Shown here in pieces: positions 52,165-60,409 of a stretch of DNA of 64,000 nucleotides. The notes under the pieces are model-generated. The model had not been told where the DNA came from and did no database searches. It worked only from the letters and a program-made list of their open reading frames with translations. Position numbers and translations under genes: made by a program. Position 1 is the stretch's first letter, and each line of letters opens with the position of its first letter. The DNA is taken from the NCBI RefSeq assembly GCF_005876955.1, contig NZ_SSCL01000014.1, positions 1-64,000 of the forward strand, written 5' to 3'. This DNA is from Sinomonas gamaensis. Its GTDB lineage: Bacteria; Actinomycetota; Actinomycetes; Actinomycetales; Micrococcaceae.

Positions 52165-53360
52165 AGCGCGCCCCCGCCTCCCTCCTGTTCGTCCTCGTCT
52201 GCGCGATGGGCGTCGGCCCGCTGCTCAACTACGGCCTGAGCGCGGTGAGCCCGCTCATCCTCCACGACCTGGGCATGACGCAGTCGCAGTTCGGGCTCCT
52301 GGCGGGCGCGGTGTTCGCGAGCGCGGCGGTGGGAAGCGCGTGGCTCGGCCGGTTCAGCGACCGGGCAACAAGCCGCCAACAGATCGTCCTGATCTTCGGC
52401 GGGACCGTCCTCGCGCTGGTGGTCGCGGCGCTCGCCCAGAACTTCTGGGTGCTCCTGGCGTCGGTGATCATTGCCGGCCCGGCCCAGTCGATCTCGAATC
52501 CGACCACCAACCGCCTCGTCGTCACCGCAGTCCCGCAGGCGCAGCGATCGGGCTGGATCGGGGTCAAGCAGTCGGGCGTGCAGGCGAGTCAGCTCGTGGC
52601 GGGCCTGCTGATCCCAGCGGCGTCGCTCTGGCTCGGCTGGCATGGCGCGTTCGGCCTCGCCGCGCTCCTCGCGCTGGCGCTGCTCTGGTATGCGCTGCGC
52701 AAGCTTCCTGCGGAGGCGCCCAGACCGCGGACGACGGCGGCACGCGGCCCGGGCGCGCGCGAGCCCCTTCCGCTTCCGGTGTGGCTCTTTGCGGCGTTCG
52801 CGTTCTTCTCGGGCCTGGGCATGCAGGCCACGAACGTGTACCTCCCGCTCTACGCCGTCCGCGTCCTGGACTTCCCGCTCGTCCTCGCGGGCGCCGCTGC
52901 CGGAGTCTCGGGGGTGGTCGGGGTGACGAGCCGCGTGATCTGGGGGCGGCAGATGGCGCTCGGGCGCCGCCCGTCCGGGATCCTCATCGCGCTCGCGGCG
53001 GGTGCGGTCGTCGGCGTCCTGTGCCTGCTCGGGGCGGGCGCGCTCCACCAGCCCGCGCTCCTGTGGGCAGGCGTGGCACTCCACGGCGCGACGGTGCTGG
53101 GCGCGAACGTCATCACAAACTCGGCCGTGCTGGTGGTGGTCCCCGCGGAACGCGTCGGTGCGGCGTCCGGGGTCCTCGCGATGGGGATGTACACCGGCTT
53201 TGCGCTCGGGCCGTTCGTCATGGGGCTTCTCGCCGACGCGTCGGGCGGGTACGACGTCGGATGGCTCACCGTGGGCACGGGATACGTGCTGTGCGTGGGG
53301 GTCGCGCTGTGGCTGCGGCGCTACGGCGCCCGCAGTCCGTGGCCCGGTCAAGGTTCATGA
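52161..53360 (+). CDS. MFS transporter
   Basis: 399 residues, about 12 membrane helices. The loop 2-3 motif GRFSDRATSRQQ follows the second helix, and GWIGVKQSGVQASQLVAGLL is a conserved segment of CP-type MFS carriers. The substrate is unknown: location between sirB and sir suggests an anion or sulfur compound, but nothing in the sequence proves it. GTG start overlaps sirB by four bases. No signal peptide. Confidence 0.85.
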   Translation: MKRAPASLLFVLVCAMGVGPLLNYGLSAVSPLILHDLGMTQSQFGLLAGAVFASAAVGSAWLGRFSDRATSRQQIVLIFGGTVLALVVAALAQNFWVLLASVIIAGPAQSISNPTTNRLVVTAVPQAQRSGWIGVKQSGVQASQLVAGLLIPAASLWLGWHGAFGLAALLALALLWYALRKLPAEAPRPRTTAARGPGAREPLPLPVWLFAAFAFFSGLGMQATNVYLPLYAVRVLDFPLVLAGAAAGVSGVVGVTSRVIWGRQMALGRRPSGILIALAAGAVVGVLCLLGAGALHQPALLWAGVALHGATVLGANVITNSAVLVVVPAERVGAASGVLAMGMYTGFALGPFVMGLLADASGGYDVGWLTVGTGYVLCVGVALWLRRYGARSPWPGQGS

Positions 53361-53377
53361 CGCGAATGCGAAGAAAT

Positions 53378-53418
53378 GTGTCCCCGAGTGACCTCGCGTT
53401 GAGTAACGGTGGGGACAC
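53378..53418. promoter_or_regulatory. Inverted repeat in the sir upstream region
   Basis: GTGTCCCC (53378-53385) and GGGGACAC (53411-53418), 8 perfect pairs 25 bases apart. TACCCT (53434-53439) ends 6 bases before the sir ATG, so a leaderless transcript is possible. The repeat could be a regulator site near the -35 region. An 8-codon ORF MCPRVTSR also starts inside it (53376). Confidence 0.35.
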
Positions 53419-53445
53419 GCCGAGGGGGGTCCGTACCCTCGAAAT

Positions 53446-55170
53446 ATGACTGACACCGCCCTCTCTGCGCGTTCCGGACCCGCTCGCTCGGGTTCTGCGC
53501 GGCCCCGTTCCTCCAAGCCCAACGGGCAGTGGAAGATCGACGGGACCGAGCCGCTGAACGGGAACGAGGTCTGGAAGCAGGAAGACGGCGGCCTCAGCGT
53601 CCGCGAGCGGATCGAGACCATCTACGCCAAGGGCGGCTTCGACTCGATCGACCCCACGGACCTGCACGGCCGGTTCCGCTGGTGGGGCCTCTACACACAG
53701 CGCAAGCCCGGGATCGACGGCGGCAAGACCGCAACGCTCGAGCCCGAGGAGCTCGAGGACCGCTACTTCATGATGCGCGTCCGGATCGATGGCGGTGCGC
53801 TCACCACCGAGCAGCTCCGGGTGATCGGCGGCATCTCGCGGGACTTTGCCCGCGGCAGCGCGGACATCACGGACCGCCAGAACATCCAGCTGCACTGGGT
53901 GGAGATCGAGAACGTGCCGGAGATCTGGCGGCGGCTCGAGTCCGTGGGGCTTCGCACTACGGAGGCCTGCGGCGACGTGCCGCGCGTGATCCTCGGCTCG
54001 CCCGTCGCAGGCATCTCGGCCGACGAGATCATCGACCCCACGCCCCAGATCCGGGAGATCGCGGACCGCTACATCGGCGACGAGAGCTTCGCGAACCTGC
54101 CGCGCAAGTACAAGACGGCGATCACGGGCCACCCGAGCCAGGACGTGGTCCATGAGATCAACGACTTCGCGCTCATCGGTGTGGTGCACCCTGAACTCGG
54201 CCCCGGCTACGACCTCTGGGTCGGCGGCGGGCTCTCGACGTCGGCGCACCTCGCCGTGCGCCTCGGGACGTTCGTGGAGCCGTCTCGCGCCGCGGAGGTC
54301 TGGGTCGGCGTGACGAGCATCTTCCGCGACTACGGCTACCGCCGGCTCCGCAACCGCGCTCGCCTCAAGTACTTGGTGGCGGACTGGGGCGCCGAGAAGT
54401 TCCGGCAGGTCCTCGAGACCGAATACCTTTCCGCGCCGCTTCCCGACGGTCCCGCGCCCGAGAAGCCGACGACGCCGGGCGACCATGTGGGCGTCCACGC
54501 CCAGAAGGACGGCCGCTTCTACGTCGGCGCGACCCCGACCGTCGGCCGCGTCTCGGGCGAGGTGCTGCTCAAGCTCGCCGACCTCATCGAGGCGCACGGC
54601 TCGCAGCGGCTGCGCACCACGCCGCATCAGAAGATCGTGGTGCTCGACGTCGAGGAGAGCCGGGTCGAGTCGCTCGTCGCCGGACTCGAGGAGCTGGGAC
54701 TCTACGCGAACCCGAGCCCGTGGCGCCGCTCGACCATCGCCTGCACGGGCATCGAGTACTGCAAGCTCGCGATCGTGGACACCAAGGACACGGCCACCGC
54801 CGCCATCGCCGAACTCGAGAAGCGCGTGCCGGCGAACGAGCTGCTCAAGCCCCTGACGCTGCACGTCAACGGCTGCCCCAACTCGTGCGCCCGCATCCAG
54901 ACCGCGGACATCGGGCTCAAGGGCCAGCTGCTGCCGGATGGCAACGGCGGCCAGACCCCGGGCTTCCAGGTTCACCTCGGCGGCGGCCTCGCGTCGGAGA
55001 CCCGCGAGGAGGCTGGTACCGGCCGCACGGTTCGTGGCCTCAAGGTGACCGCTGAGGATCTCCCTGACTACGTGGAGCGCGTCACGCGTCGGTTCCTCGC
55101 CGATCGCACCGACGAGAACCAGAGCTTTGCCGAGTGGGCCCTCGCGGCTGAAGAGGAGGCACTCCAGTGA
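53446..55170 (+). CDS. Sulfite reductase, ferredoxin type (SirA/NirA-like)
   Basis: Reduces sulfite to sulfide with six electrons, using siroheme and a 4Fe-4S cluster. 574 residues. The cluster/siroheme cysteines are C433 and C439 (ACTGIEYCKLA) and C477 and C481 (NGCPNSCAR). ITDRQNIQLHWVEIENVPEIWRRL is the first repeat's parallel-beta motif. It heads sir-cysH-cysD-cysN, and its stop overlaps the cysH GTG. Nitrite reductases are close relatives, but the neighbouring cys genes decide for sulfite. Confidence 0.9.
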   Translation: MTDTALSARSGPARSGSARPRSSKPNGQWKIDGTEPLNGNEVWKQEDGGLSVRERIETIYAKGGFDSIDPTDLHGRFRWWGLYTQRKPGIDGGKTATLEPEELEDRYFMMRVRIDGGALTTEQLRVIGGISRDFARGSADITDRQNIQLHWVEIENVPEIWRRLESVGLRTTEACGDVPRVILGSPVAGISADEIIDPTPQIREIADRYIGDESFANLPRKYKTAITGHPSQDVVHEINDFALIGVVHPELGPGYDLWVGGGLSTSAHLAVRLGTFVEPSRAAEVWVGVTSIFRDYGYRRLRNRARLKYLVADWGAEKFRQVLETEYLSAPLPDGPAPEKPTTPGDHVGVHAQKDGRFYVGATPTVGRVSGEVLLKLADLIEAHGSQRLRTTPHQKIVVLDVEESRVESLVAGLEELGLYANPSPWRRSTIACTGIEYCKLAIVDTKDTATAAIAELEKRVPANELLKPLTLHVNGCPNSCARIQTADIGLKGQLLPDGNGGQTPGFQVHLGGGLASETREEAGTGRTVRGLKVTAEDLPDYVERVTRRFLADRTDENQSFAEWALAAEEEALQ

Positions 55171-55871
55171 CCAAGCGTTCTCTTGAGGAACTTCGCGCCC
55201 TTGCCGAGTCAGGGTCCGCCGAGCTCGGCTGGGATGCGTCGGCTGACGAGGTGATCGGCTGGGTGGCGAGGAACTTCGCCACGGAGGCCACCGCCGTCGC
55301 CTGTTCGATGGCGGACGCTGTGCTGCCCGCGCTCGTCGCCGAGCAGCTGCCCGGGGTTGATGTTCTCTTCCTCGACACCGGCTACCACTTCCCGGAGACC
55401 TACCAGACCCGGAACGAGGTGGCGGAGAACCTGCGCGTCAACATCGTGGACGTGCTCCCGCGGCAGACTGTCGCCGAGCAGGACGCAGCCGAGGGCAAGG
55501 ACCTCTTCGCCCGCGACCCCGCACGCTGCTGCGCCCTCAGGAAGGTCGAGCCGCTGCACCGCTCGCTCGCGGGCTACGAGCTCTGGTTCACGGGCGTGCG
55601 CCGCGACGAGGCTCCGACCCGCACGAACACCCCGCTCGTCACGTTCGACGAGAAGAACGGCCTCGTGAAGGTCAACCCGGTCGCGCCCTGGTCCTTTGAC
55701 CAGCTGGTCCAGTACTCCGAGGACAACCTCCTGCCCGTCAATCCCCTCCTTGCCCAGGGGTTCCTCTCCATCGGCTGCGCACCGTGCACGCGTGCCGTCG
55801 CCCCCGGAGAGGACCCCCGAGCCGGCCGCTGGTCCGGCACCGACAAGACAGAATGCGGACTCCACGTATGA
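55167..55871 (+). CDS. cysH: Adenylylsulfate (APS) reductase
   Basis: 234 residues, reduces APS to sulfite with thioredoxin. The 4Fe-4S binding Cys pairs, DPARCCALRK and GCAPCTRAV, are those of the APS-type rather than PAPS-type enzyme. LDTGYHFPETYQTRNEV binds the nucleotide, and ECGLHV at the C-terminus carries the catalytic Cys. Fits the absence of an APS kinase domain in CysN. GTG start overlaps the sir stop; its stop overlaps the cysD ATG. Confidence 0.93.
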   Translation: MTKRSLEELRALAESGSAELGWDASADEVIGWVARNFATEATAVACSMADAVLPALVAEQLPGVDVLFLDTGYHFPETYQTRNEVAENLRVNIVDVLPRQTVAEQDAAEGKDLFARDPARCCALRKVEPLHRSLAGYELWFTGVRRDEAPTRTNTPLVTFDEKNGLVKVNPVAPWSFDQLVQYSEDNLLPVNPLLAQGFLSIGCAPCTRAVAPGEDPRAGRWSGTDKTECGLHV

Positions 55872-56809
55872 GCACTCTCACCACCGCCGAGGTCGGGTCC
55901 ACTGCCGCCGAGGTCGGGTCCCTCGGGCTCCTCGACGCCCTCGAAGCCGAGTCGATCCACATCATTCGCGAGGTCGTCGCCGAGTTCGAGCGTCCAGCCA
56001 TGCTGTTCTCGGGCGGCAAGGATTCTGTGGTCATGCTGCACCTCGCGGCGAAGGCGTTCTGGCCGGGGAAGATCCCGTTCCCTGTGCTGCACGTCGACAC
56101 GGGCCACAACTTCCCCGAGGTCCTCGACTTCCGCGACCGGACGGTCGCGCGGCTCGGGCTCAAGCTCGTGGTCGGGTCAGTGCAGGAGTACATCGACCGC
56201 GGCGAGCTTCAGGAGCGCGCCGACGGTACCCGGAACCCTCTTCAGACCGTTCCGCTCCTCGACACGATCGCGGCCAACAAGTTCGACGCCGTCTTCGGCG
56301 GCGGCCGACGCGACGAGGACAAGGCCCGCGCGAAGGAGCGCATCCTCTCGCTGCGAGACGAGTTCGGGCAGTGGGACCCGCGCAACCAGCGGCCCGAGCT
56401 GTGGAACCTCTACAACGGCCGCCACACGGTGGGCCAGCACGTGCGCGCGTTCCCGATCAGCAACTGGACCGAGCTCGACATCTGGCGCTACATCGAACGC
56501 GAGGGCATCGAGCTTCCGAGCATCTATTACGCCCATGACCGCGAGGTGTTCCAGCGCGACGGCATGTGGCGCGCCGTGGGCGAGGTGAGCCTTCCGCGCG
56601 AGGGGGAGGACGTCGTCGTCCGCACCGTCCGCTATCGCACCGTCGGTGACATGTCCTGCACCGGAGCGGTCCTGTCGGACGCGTTCACTGTGGCCGACGT
56701 CGTGCGCGAAGTCGCCGCGTCCACCCTCACCGAGCGCGGGGCGACCCGCGCCGACGACAGGATTTCCGAGGCGGCGATGGAAGACCGCAAGAAGGACGGG
56801 TACTTCTGA
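55868..56809 (+). CDS. cysD: Sulfate adenylyltransferase small subunit
   Basis: 313 residues, forms ATP sulfurylase with CysN and makes APS. The PP-loop FSGGKDSVVMLHLAAKAFW is near residue 50 and VFGGGRRDEDKARAKERI follows. The first 20 residues, TTAEVGSTAAEVGSLG, are not usual for CysD and come from the 36-base repeat also found in the E2 linker. The ATG overlaps the cysH stop; an in-frame extension upstream (55784) overlaps cysH and is rejected. Confidence 0.92.
   Translation: MSTLTTAEVGSTAAEVGSLGLLDALEAESIHIIREVVAEFERPAMLFSGGKDSVVMLHLAAKAFWPGKIPFPVLHVDTGHNFPEVLDFRDRTVARLGLKLVVGSVQEYIDRGELQERADGTRNPLQTVPLLDTIAANKFDAVFGGGRRDEDKARAKERILSLRDEFGQWDPRNQRPELWNLYNGRHTVGQHVRAFPISNWTELDIWRYIEREGIELPSIYYAHDREVFQRDGMWRAVGEVSLPREGEDVVVRTVRYRTVGDMSCTGAVLSDAFTVADVVREVAASTLTERGATRADDRISEAAMEDRKKDGYF
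55886..55921 (+). repeat. Two copies of the 21-base-period repeat in the cysD 5' end
   Basis: GCCGAGGTCGGGTCC at 55886-55900 and 55907-55921. The 36-base block is identical to 27965-28000 except one base in the spacer (ACT versus AGT). Confidence 0.9.
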
Positions 56810-58179
56810 TGACTGCTGAAGCAACGCTCGAGCGGGAAACGCTTCCTTCCGGAACGCTGTTCCGGTTTGCCACCGCGGGCTCGGTCGACGACGGCAAGTC
56901 CACCCTGGTGGGCCGCCTCCTCCACGACTCGAAGGCGATCCTCGCCGACCAGCTCGACGCGGTGGCCCGGACCTCCGAGGCCCGTGGCTTCGGCGGGGAA
57001 AAGGGCGGGCTCGACCTCGCCCTCCTCACCGACGGCCTCCGCGCCGAGCGCGAGCAGGGCATCACAATCGACGTCGCCTACCGCTACTTCGCGACCGACC
57101 GGCGCACCTTCATCCTCGCGGACTGCCCCGGGCACGTGCAGTACACGAAGAACACGGTGACGGGCGCCTCGACGGCCGACGCCGTCGTCCTGCTCATCGA
57201 TGCGCGGAAGGGCGTCCTCGAGCAGACGCGACGCCACCTCTCCGTCGCCGCGCTGCTGCGCGTGCCGCACGTGGTGGTCGCGGTCAACAAGATCGACCTC
57301 GTCGAATTCTCCGAGACTGTCTTCTCCGACATCTCTGCCGATGTGGCGCGGGTGGCGGAGGAGCTGGGTCTGCGCGAGGCGGTCGCCATCCCGGTGTCGG
57401 CGCTCGACGGCGACAACGTCGTCGACCGCTCCGACCGCACTCCCTGGTACACAGGGCCGACGCTGATCGAGCTCCTCGAGTCGCTCCCTGGTACGGATGA
57501 GCTCGATGATGCGGGCGAGCCGTTCCGCTTCCCGGTTCAGACGGTGATCCGGCCGCAGGGCGCCCTTGCGCCTGGGCTGTCGGACGACGAGTTCCGCGAC
57601 TACCGCGCCTACGCGGGCCAGGTGACGGAGGGCATCGTCCGCGTGGGCGACCGCGTCTCGGTCGTAACCCCGGGCCAGGCGCCGCGCGAGACGACCGTCG
57701 TCGGCATCGACGTCGCCGGCCGTTCGCTCGAGGAAGCCGCCGCTCCGCTGTCCGTCGCGCTGCGGCTCGCGGACGAGTTCGACGTTGCCCGCGGCGACAC
57801 CATTGCCGCCGCCGGGACGCTGCCGGAGAGCACGCCTGATCTGTACGGCTCGCTGTGCTGGCTCTCGACGAAACCGCTGCGGGAGGGCGCCAAGGTGCTC
57901 GTGAAGCACGGAACCTCGACGGTCCGGGCCTTGGTGCGCTCGGTGACGGGCAAGCTGGACCTCGACAGCTTCGAGGTCACGCCCGCCTCTGGTCTTGAGC
58001 TCAACGACATCGGCGAGGCGCAGCTCCGGCTCGCCGCCCCGCTTCCGCTCGAGCCGTACGCGGCGCACCGCCGCACGGGCGCGTTCCTCGTGATCGACCC
58101 GCAGGACGGCGCGACCCTCGCCGCCGGCATGGTGGGCGAGCACCCGGGTGACTCCGAGGATGAGCGGTACTGGATCTAG
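56809..58179 (+). CDS. cysN: Sulfate adenylyltransferase large subunit
   Basis: 456 residues, GTPase-like subunit that drives APS formation. G1 ATAGSVDDGKSTLVGRL, G3 DCPGHVQYTKN, G4 VNKIDLV are intact; the EF-Tu-like domains 2 and 3 follow. No C-terminal CysC (APS kinase) domain, which fits direct APS reduction by CysH. ATG overlaps the cysD stop. A 21-base-pair hairpin follows the gene at 58207. Confidence 0.94.
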   Translation: MTAEATLERETLPSGTLFRFATAGSVDDGKSTLVGRLLHDSKAILADQLDAVARTSEARGFGGEKGGLDLALLTDGLRAEREQGITIDVAYRYFATDRRTFILADCPGHVQYTKNTVTGASTADAVVLLIDARKGVLEQTRRHLSVAALLRVPHVVVAVNKIDLVEFSETVFSDISADVARVAEELGLREAVAIPVSALDGDNVVDRSDRTPWYTGPTLIELLESLPGTDELDDAGEPFRFPVQTVIRPQGALAPGLSDDEFRDYRAYAGQVTEGIVRVGDRVSVVTPGQAPRETTVVGIDVAGRSLEEAAAPLSVALRLADEFDVARGDTIAAAGTLPESTPDLYGSLCWLSTKPLREGAKVLVKHGTSTVRALVRSVTGKLDLDSFEVTPASGLELNDIGEAQLRLAAPLPLEPYAAHRRTGAFLVIDPQDGATLAAGMVGEHPGDSEDERYWI

Positions 58180-58206
58180 CCTGCTTTTGATGCGCCTTCC
58201 AGACGA

Positions 58207-58253
58207 ACGACGACGGCGCCCGTCACCTCCGCGGTGACGGGCGCCGTCGTCGT
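58207..58253 (+). terminator. Strong hairpin after cysN
   Basis: A perfect 21-base stem (58207-58227 with 58233-58253) with a 5-base loop TCCGC, starting ACGACGACGG. There is no T-run after it. Such long stems without U-tracts are common ends of actinobacterial transcripts. Confidence 0.7.
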
Positions 58254-58316
58254 CGAACGTTCCGGGAAGCCTGTGTGACGCCCTATGACGCGACGTGAAC
58301 GACCGTGACCGGGCCC

Positions 58317-58345
58317 TTGGGGGGCCGAAAACCCGTCTCTACGCT
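58317..58345 (+). promoter_or_regulatory. Possible promoter of the ssu-cysG unit
   Basis: TTGGGG (58317-58322), 17 bases, TACGCT (58340-58345). The expected start is at about 58352, next to an ATG at 58353. The nonamer ATGACGCGA (58285-58293) upstream also occurs before sir at 53357-53365. Confidence 0.4.
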
Positions 58346-58352
58346 GGAACAC

Positions 58353-58412
58353 ATGTTCCGCAGCCCCCTCGATGACGCCGGGCGAATGCCCCGATGTCGG
58401 GCTCGTCGCTAG
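58353..58412 (+). CDS. Possible leaderless 19-codon leader ORF
   Basis: MFRSPLDDAGRMPRCRARR, with one Cys codon (15) and several Arg codons near the end. It starts 8 bases after the -10 and ends 57 bases before the ssuA-like ATG. In mycobacteria leaderless Cys-containing ORFs attenuate sulfur genes by Cys supply, but those have runs of Cys codons, so this is only a suggestion. Confidence 0.25.
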   Translation: MFRSPLDDAGRMPRCRARR

Positions 58413-58469
58413 GCCCCCACCCGACCTTCCGACCCTTCTCCAGCGAGAACCGCACCCCCAGGACTCCCC

Positions 58470-59675
58470 ATGACCAAGAGCCCCACCCCCGAGACGCAGT
58501 CCGAGATCGGATCGAAGAGCGTCCGCATTACTTCCGAGACCGACGCTGCCAGCGCCAAGCGCGGCCGCGGCCTCAAGATCGGCCTCGGCGCCGCCGTCGT
58601 CGTCCTCCTCGCCGCAGGCGCAGCGTTGGCCACGGCGAACGCGAACCAGACCGCAGCCCAGCCCAGCCAGTCCGCCGTTGCGCAGACGGGAACCCCCGCG
58701 GCCCAGCTCAAGCTCGGCTACTTCGGCAACGTGACCCACGCTCCCGCGCTGATCGGAGTGGGGCAGGGCCTCATCGCCGACTCGCTCAAGACGGCGGGCA
58801 CGAACAGCCTCACGACGCAGATCTTCAACGCGGGACCGGCCGCCATCGAGGCGCTCAACGCGGGCGCGATCGACGCCGCGTACCTCGGCCCGAACCCGGC
58901 CATCAACTCCTTCGTGCAGAGCCACGGCGAGTCGATCTCCGTCATCGCGGGAGCAGCCGCGGGCGGCGCCCAGCTCGTGGTGAAGCCGGAGATCACCTCC
59001 GCGGACCAGCTCAAGGGCAAGACCCTCGCAAGCCCGCAGCTCGGCGGCACCCAAGATGTCGCCCTCCGCGCGTGGCTCGCCAAGCAGGGCCTCAAGACCA
59101 CGCCGAACGGCACGGGCGACGTCACGATCAACCCGACCGACAATGCCCAGACGCTCAAGCTCTTCCAGAGCGGCAAGCTGGACGGCGCGTGGCTGCCCGA
59201 ACCGTGGTCGTCGCGACTGGTGCTGCAGGCCGGCGCCCACGTGCTGGTGGACGAGAAGACCCTCTGGGACGGTGCGCAGACCGGCAAGCCTGGCCTGTTC
59301 CCGACCACGATCCTGATCGTCAACAAGAAGTTCGCCGCCGAGCACCCGCAGACCGTCGAGGCGCTGGTCAAGGGCGACGTTGCGGCCGTCAACTGGCTCA
59401 ACACGGCGAGCCTGCCCGAGAAGGAGAAGGCCATCAACGCGGGCCTCAAGGCCGCGGCCGGTGCGGAGCTGCCCAACGATGTGATCGACCGCGCGCTCGC
59501 CAACATCACGTTCTCGACCGACCCGCTCGCTGGGGCCTACCCGAAGCTGCTGCAGGACGGGGTTGACGTGGGCGTCACGAAGACCGCGGATCTCCACGGA
59601 CTGTTCGACCTGACCACCCTCAACCGAATCTCCGGCCAGCCCAAGGTCAGCGCCGCGGGACTCGGCAAGGACTAG
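58470..59675 (+). CDS. ssuA: ABC transporter substrate-binding protein, SsuA/TauA-like
   Basis: 401 residues. One N-terminal hydrophobic helix (about 34-58: LKIGLGAAVVVLLAAGAALATA) serves as membrane anchor or signal; no lipobox. The binding fold reads LKLGYFGNVTHAPALIGVGQGLI and AGPAAIEALNAGAIDAAYLGPNPAINSF and later WLPEPWSSRLVL. Family members bind sulfonates, taurine or similar anions. The sulfur context suggests a sulfonate or sulfate ester ligand; exact ligand unknown. First gene of the ssu unit. Confidence 0.85.
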   Translation: MTKSPTPETQSEIGSKSVRITSETDAASAKRGRGLKIGLGAAVVVLLAAGAALATANANQTAAQPSQSAVAQTGTPAAQLKLGYFGNVTHAPALIGVGQGLIADSLKTAGTNSLTTQIFNAGPAAIEALNAGAIDAAYLGPNPAINSFVQSHGESISVIAGAAAGGAQLVVKPEITSADQLKGKTLASPQLGGTQDVALRAWLAKQGLKTTPNGTGDVTINPTDNAQTLKLFQSGKLDGAWLPEPWSSRLVLQAGAHVLVDEKTLWDGAQTGKPGLFPTTILIVNKKFAAEHPQTVEALVKGDVAAVNWLNTASLPEKEKAINAGLKAAAGAELPNDVIDRALANITFSTDPLAGAYPKLLQDGVDVGVTKTADLHGLFDLTTLNRISGQPKVSAAGLGKD

Positions 59676-59683
59676 GAGCGACC

Positions 59684-60409
59684 ATGACCGTTCTGCTCGA
59701 GAACCTCGGCAAGCGCTTCGGCGACGGTGCCCCCGTCCTCGACGGCGTCAACGCGACCATCCGTTCGGGCGAGTTCGTGGCCCTGCTGGGTGCCTCGGGC
59801 TGCGGCAAGTCGACCCTGCTCAACATCATCGCCGGCCTCGAGCGCCCCACCGCGGGGGCGCTCGAGGTCCCCGCGGACGGTGCGGCGTTCATGTTCCAGG
59901 ACGCGGCGCTGTACCCGTGGCTCACGGCCCGCGGCAACATCGAGCTCGCGCTCAAGCTGCGCGGGGTCGCCAAGACGGAGCGCCGGACCCGGGCAAAGGA
60001 GCTCCTCGACCTTGTCCACCTCGGGGAAGCCGCGGACAAGCGCCCGCACGAGCTCTCGGGCGGCATGCGCCAGCGCGTTGCTCTCGCCCGAGCGCTGAGC
60101 CAGGACCGGGAAGTCCTGCTCATGGACGAGCCGTTCGCGGCCCTCGACGCGATCACGCGTGACCTCCTCCACGAGGAGCTCACGAGGATCTGGCGCGAGA
60201 CCGGCCGGACGATCATCTTCGTGACCCATAATGTGCGCGAGGCCGTCCGCCTCGGCCAGCGCGTCCTGCTGCTCTCCTCCCGCCCGGGCCGCGTGGTGAG
60301 CGAGTGGGAGGTGCCCGGCGCCGTGAAGGACGACGCCGCCGCTGCCGCCGCCTTGACGGCCGACATCACCGCCCGCCTGCGCGAGGAGATCCGCCGCCAT
60401 GGCAAGTAA
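59684..60409 (+). CDS. ssuB: ABC transporter ATP-binding protein, SsuB-like
   Basis: 241 residues. Walker A GASGCGKST, Q-loop FMFQDAALYPWLT, signature ELSGGMRQRVALARAL, Walker B LLMDEPFAALD, H-loop FVTHNVREA. GGAG precedes the ATG by 4-5 bases. It overlaps the permease gene by 11 bases. Together with 58470 and 60399 it forms a complete importer. Confidence 0.92.
   Translation: MTVLLENLGKRFGDGAPVLDGVNATIRSGEFVALLGASGCGKSTLLNIIAGLERPTAGALEVPADGAAFMFQDAALYPWLTARGNIELALKLRGVAKTERRTRAKELLDLVHLGEAADKRPHELSGGMRQRVALARALSQDREVLLMDEPFAALDAITRDLLHEELTRIWRETGRTIIFVTHNVREAVRLGQRVLLLSSRPGRVVSEWEVPGAVKDDAAAAAALTADITARLREEIRRHGK

Noticed and set aside
53357-53449. 30-codon ORF ending in ATGA overlap with the sir start
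   Set aside because: It has no ribosome site or Cys-rich content and crosses the likely promoter; probably chance.
58254-58469. SAM-type riboswitch before the ssu genes
   Set aside because: I could not find the conserved core of SAM-I/IV elements or a convincing multi-stem fold; only the cysN terminator and a possible short ORF are supported.
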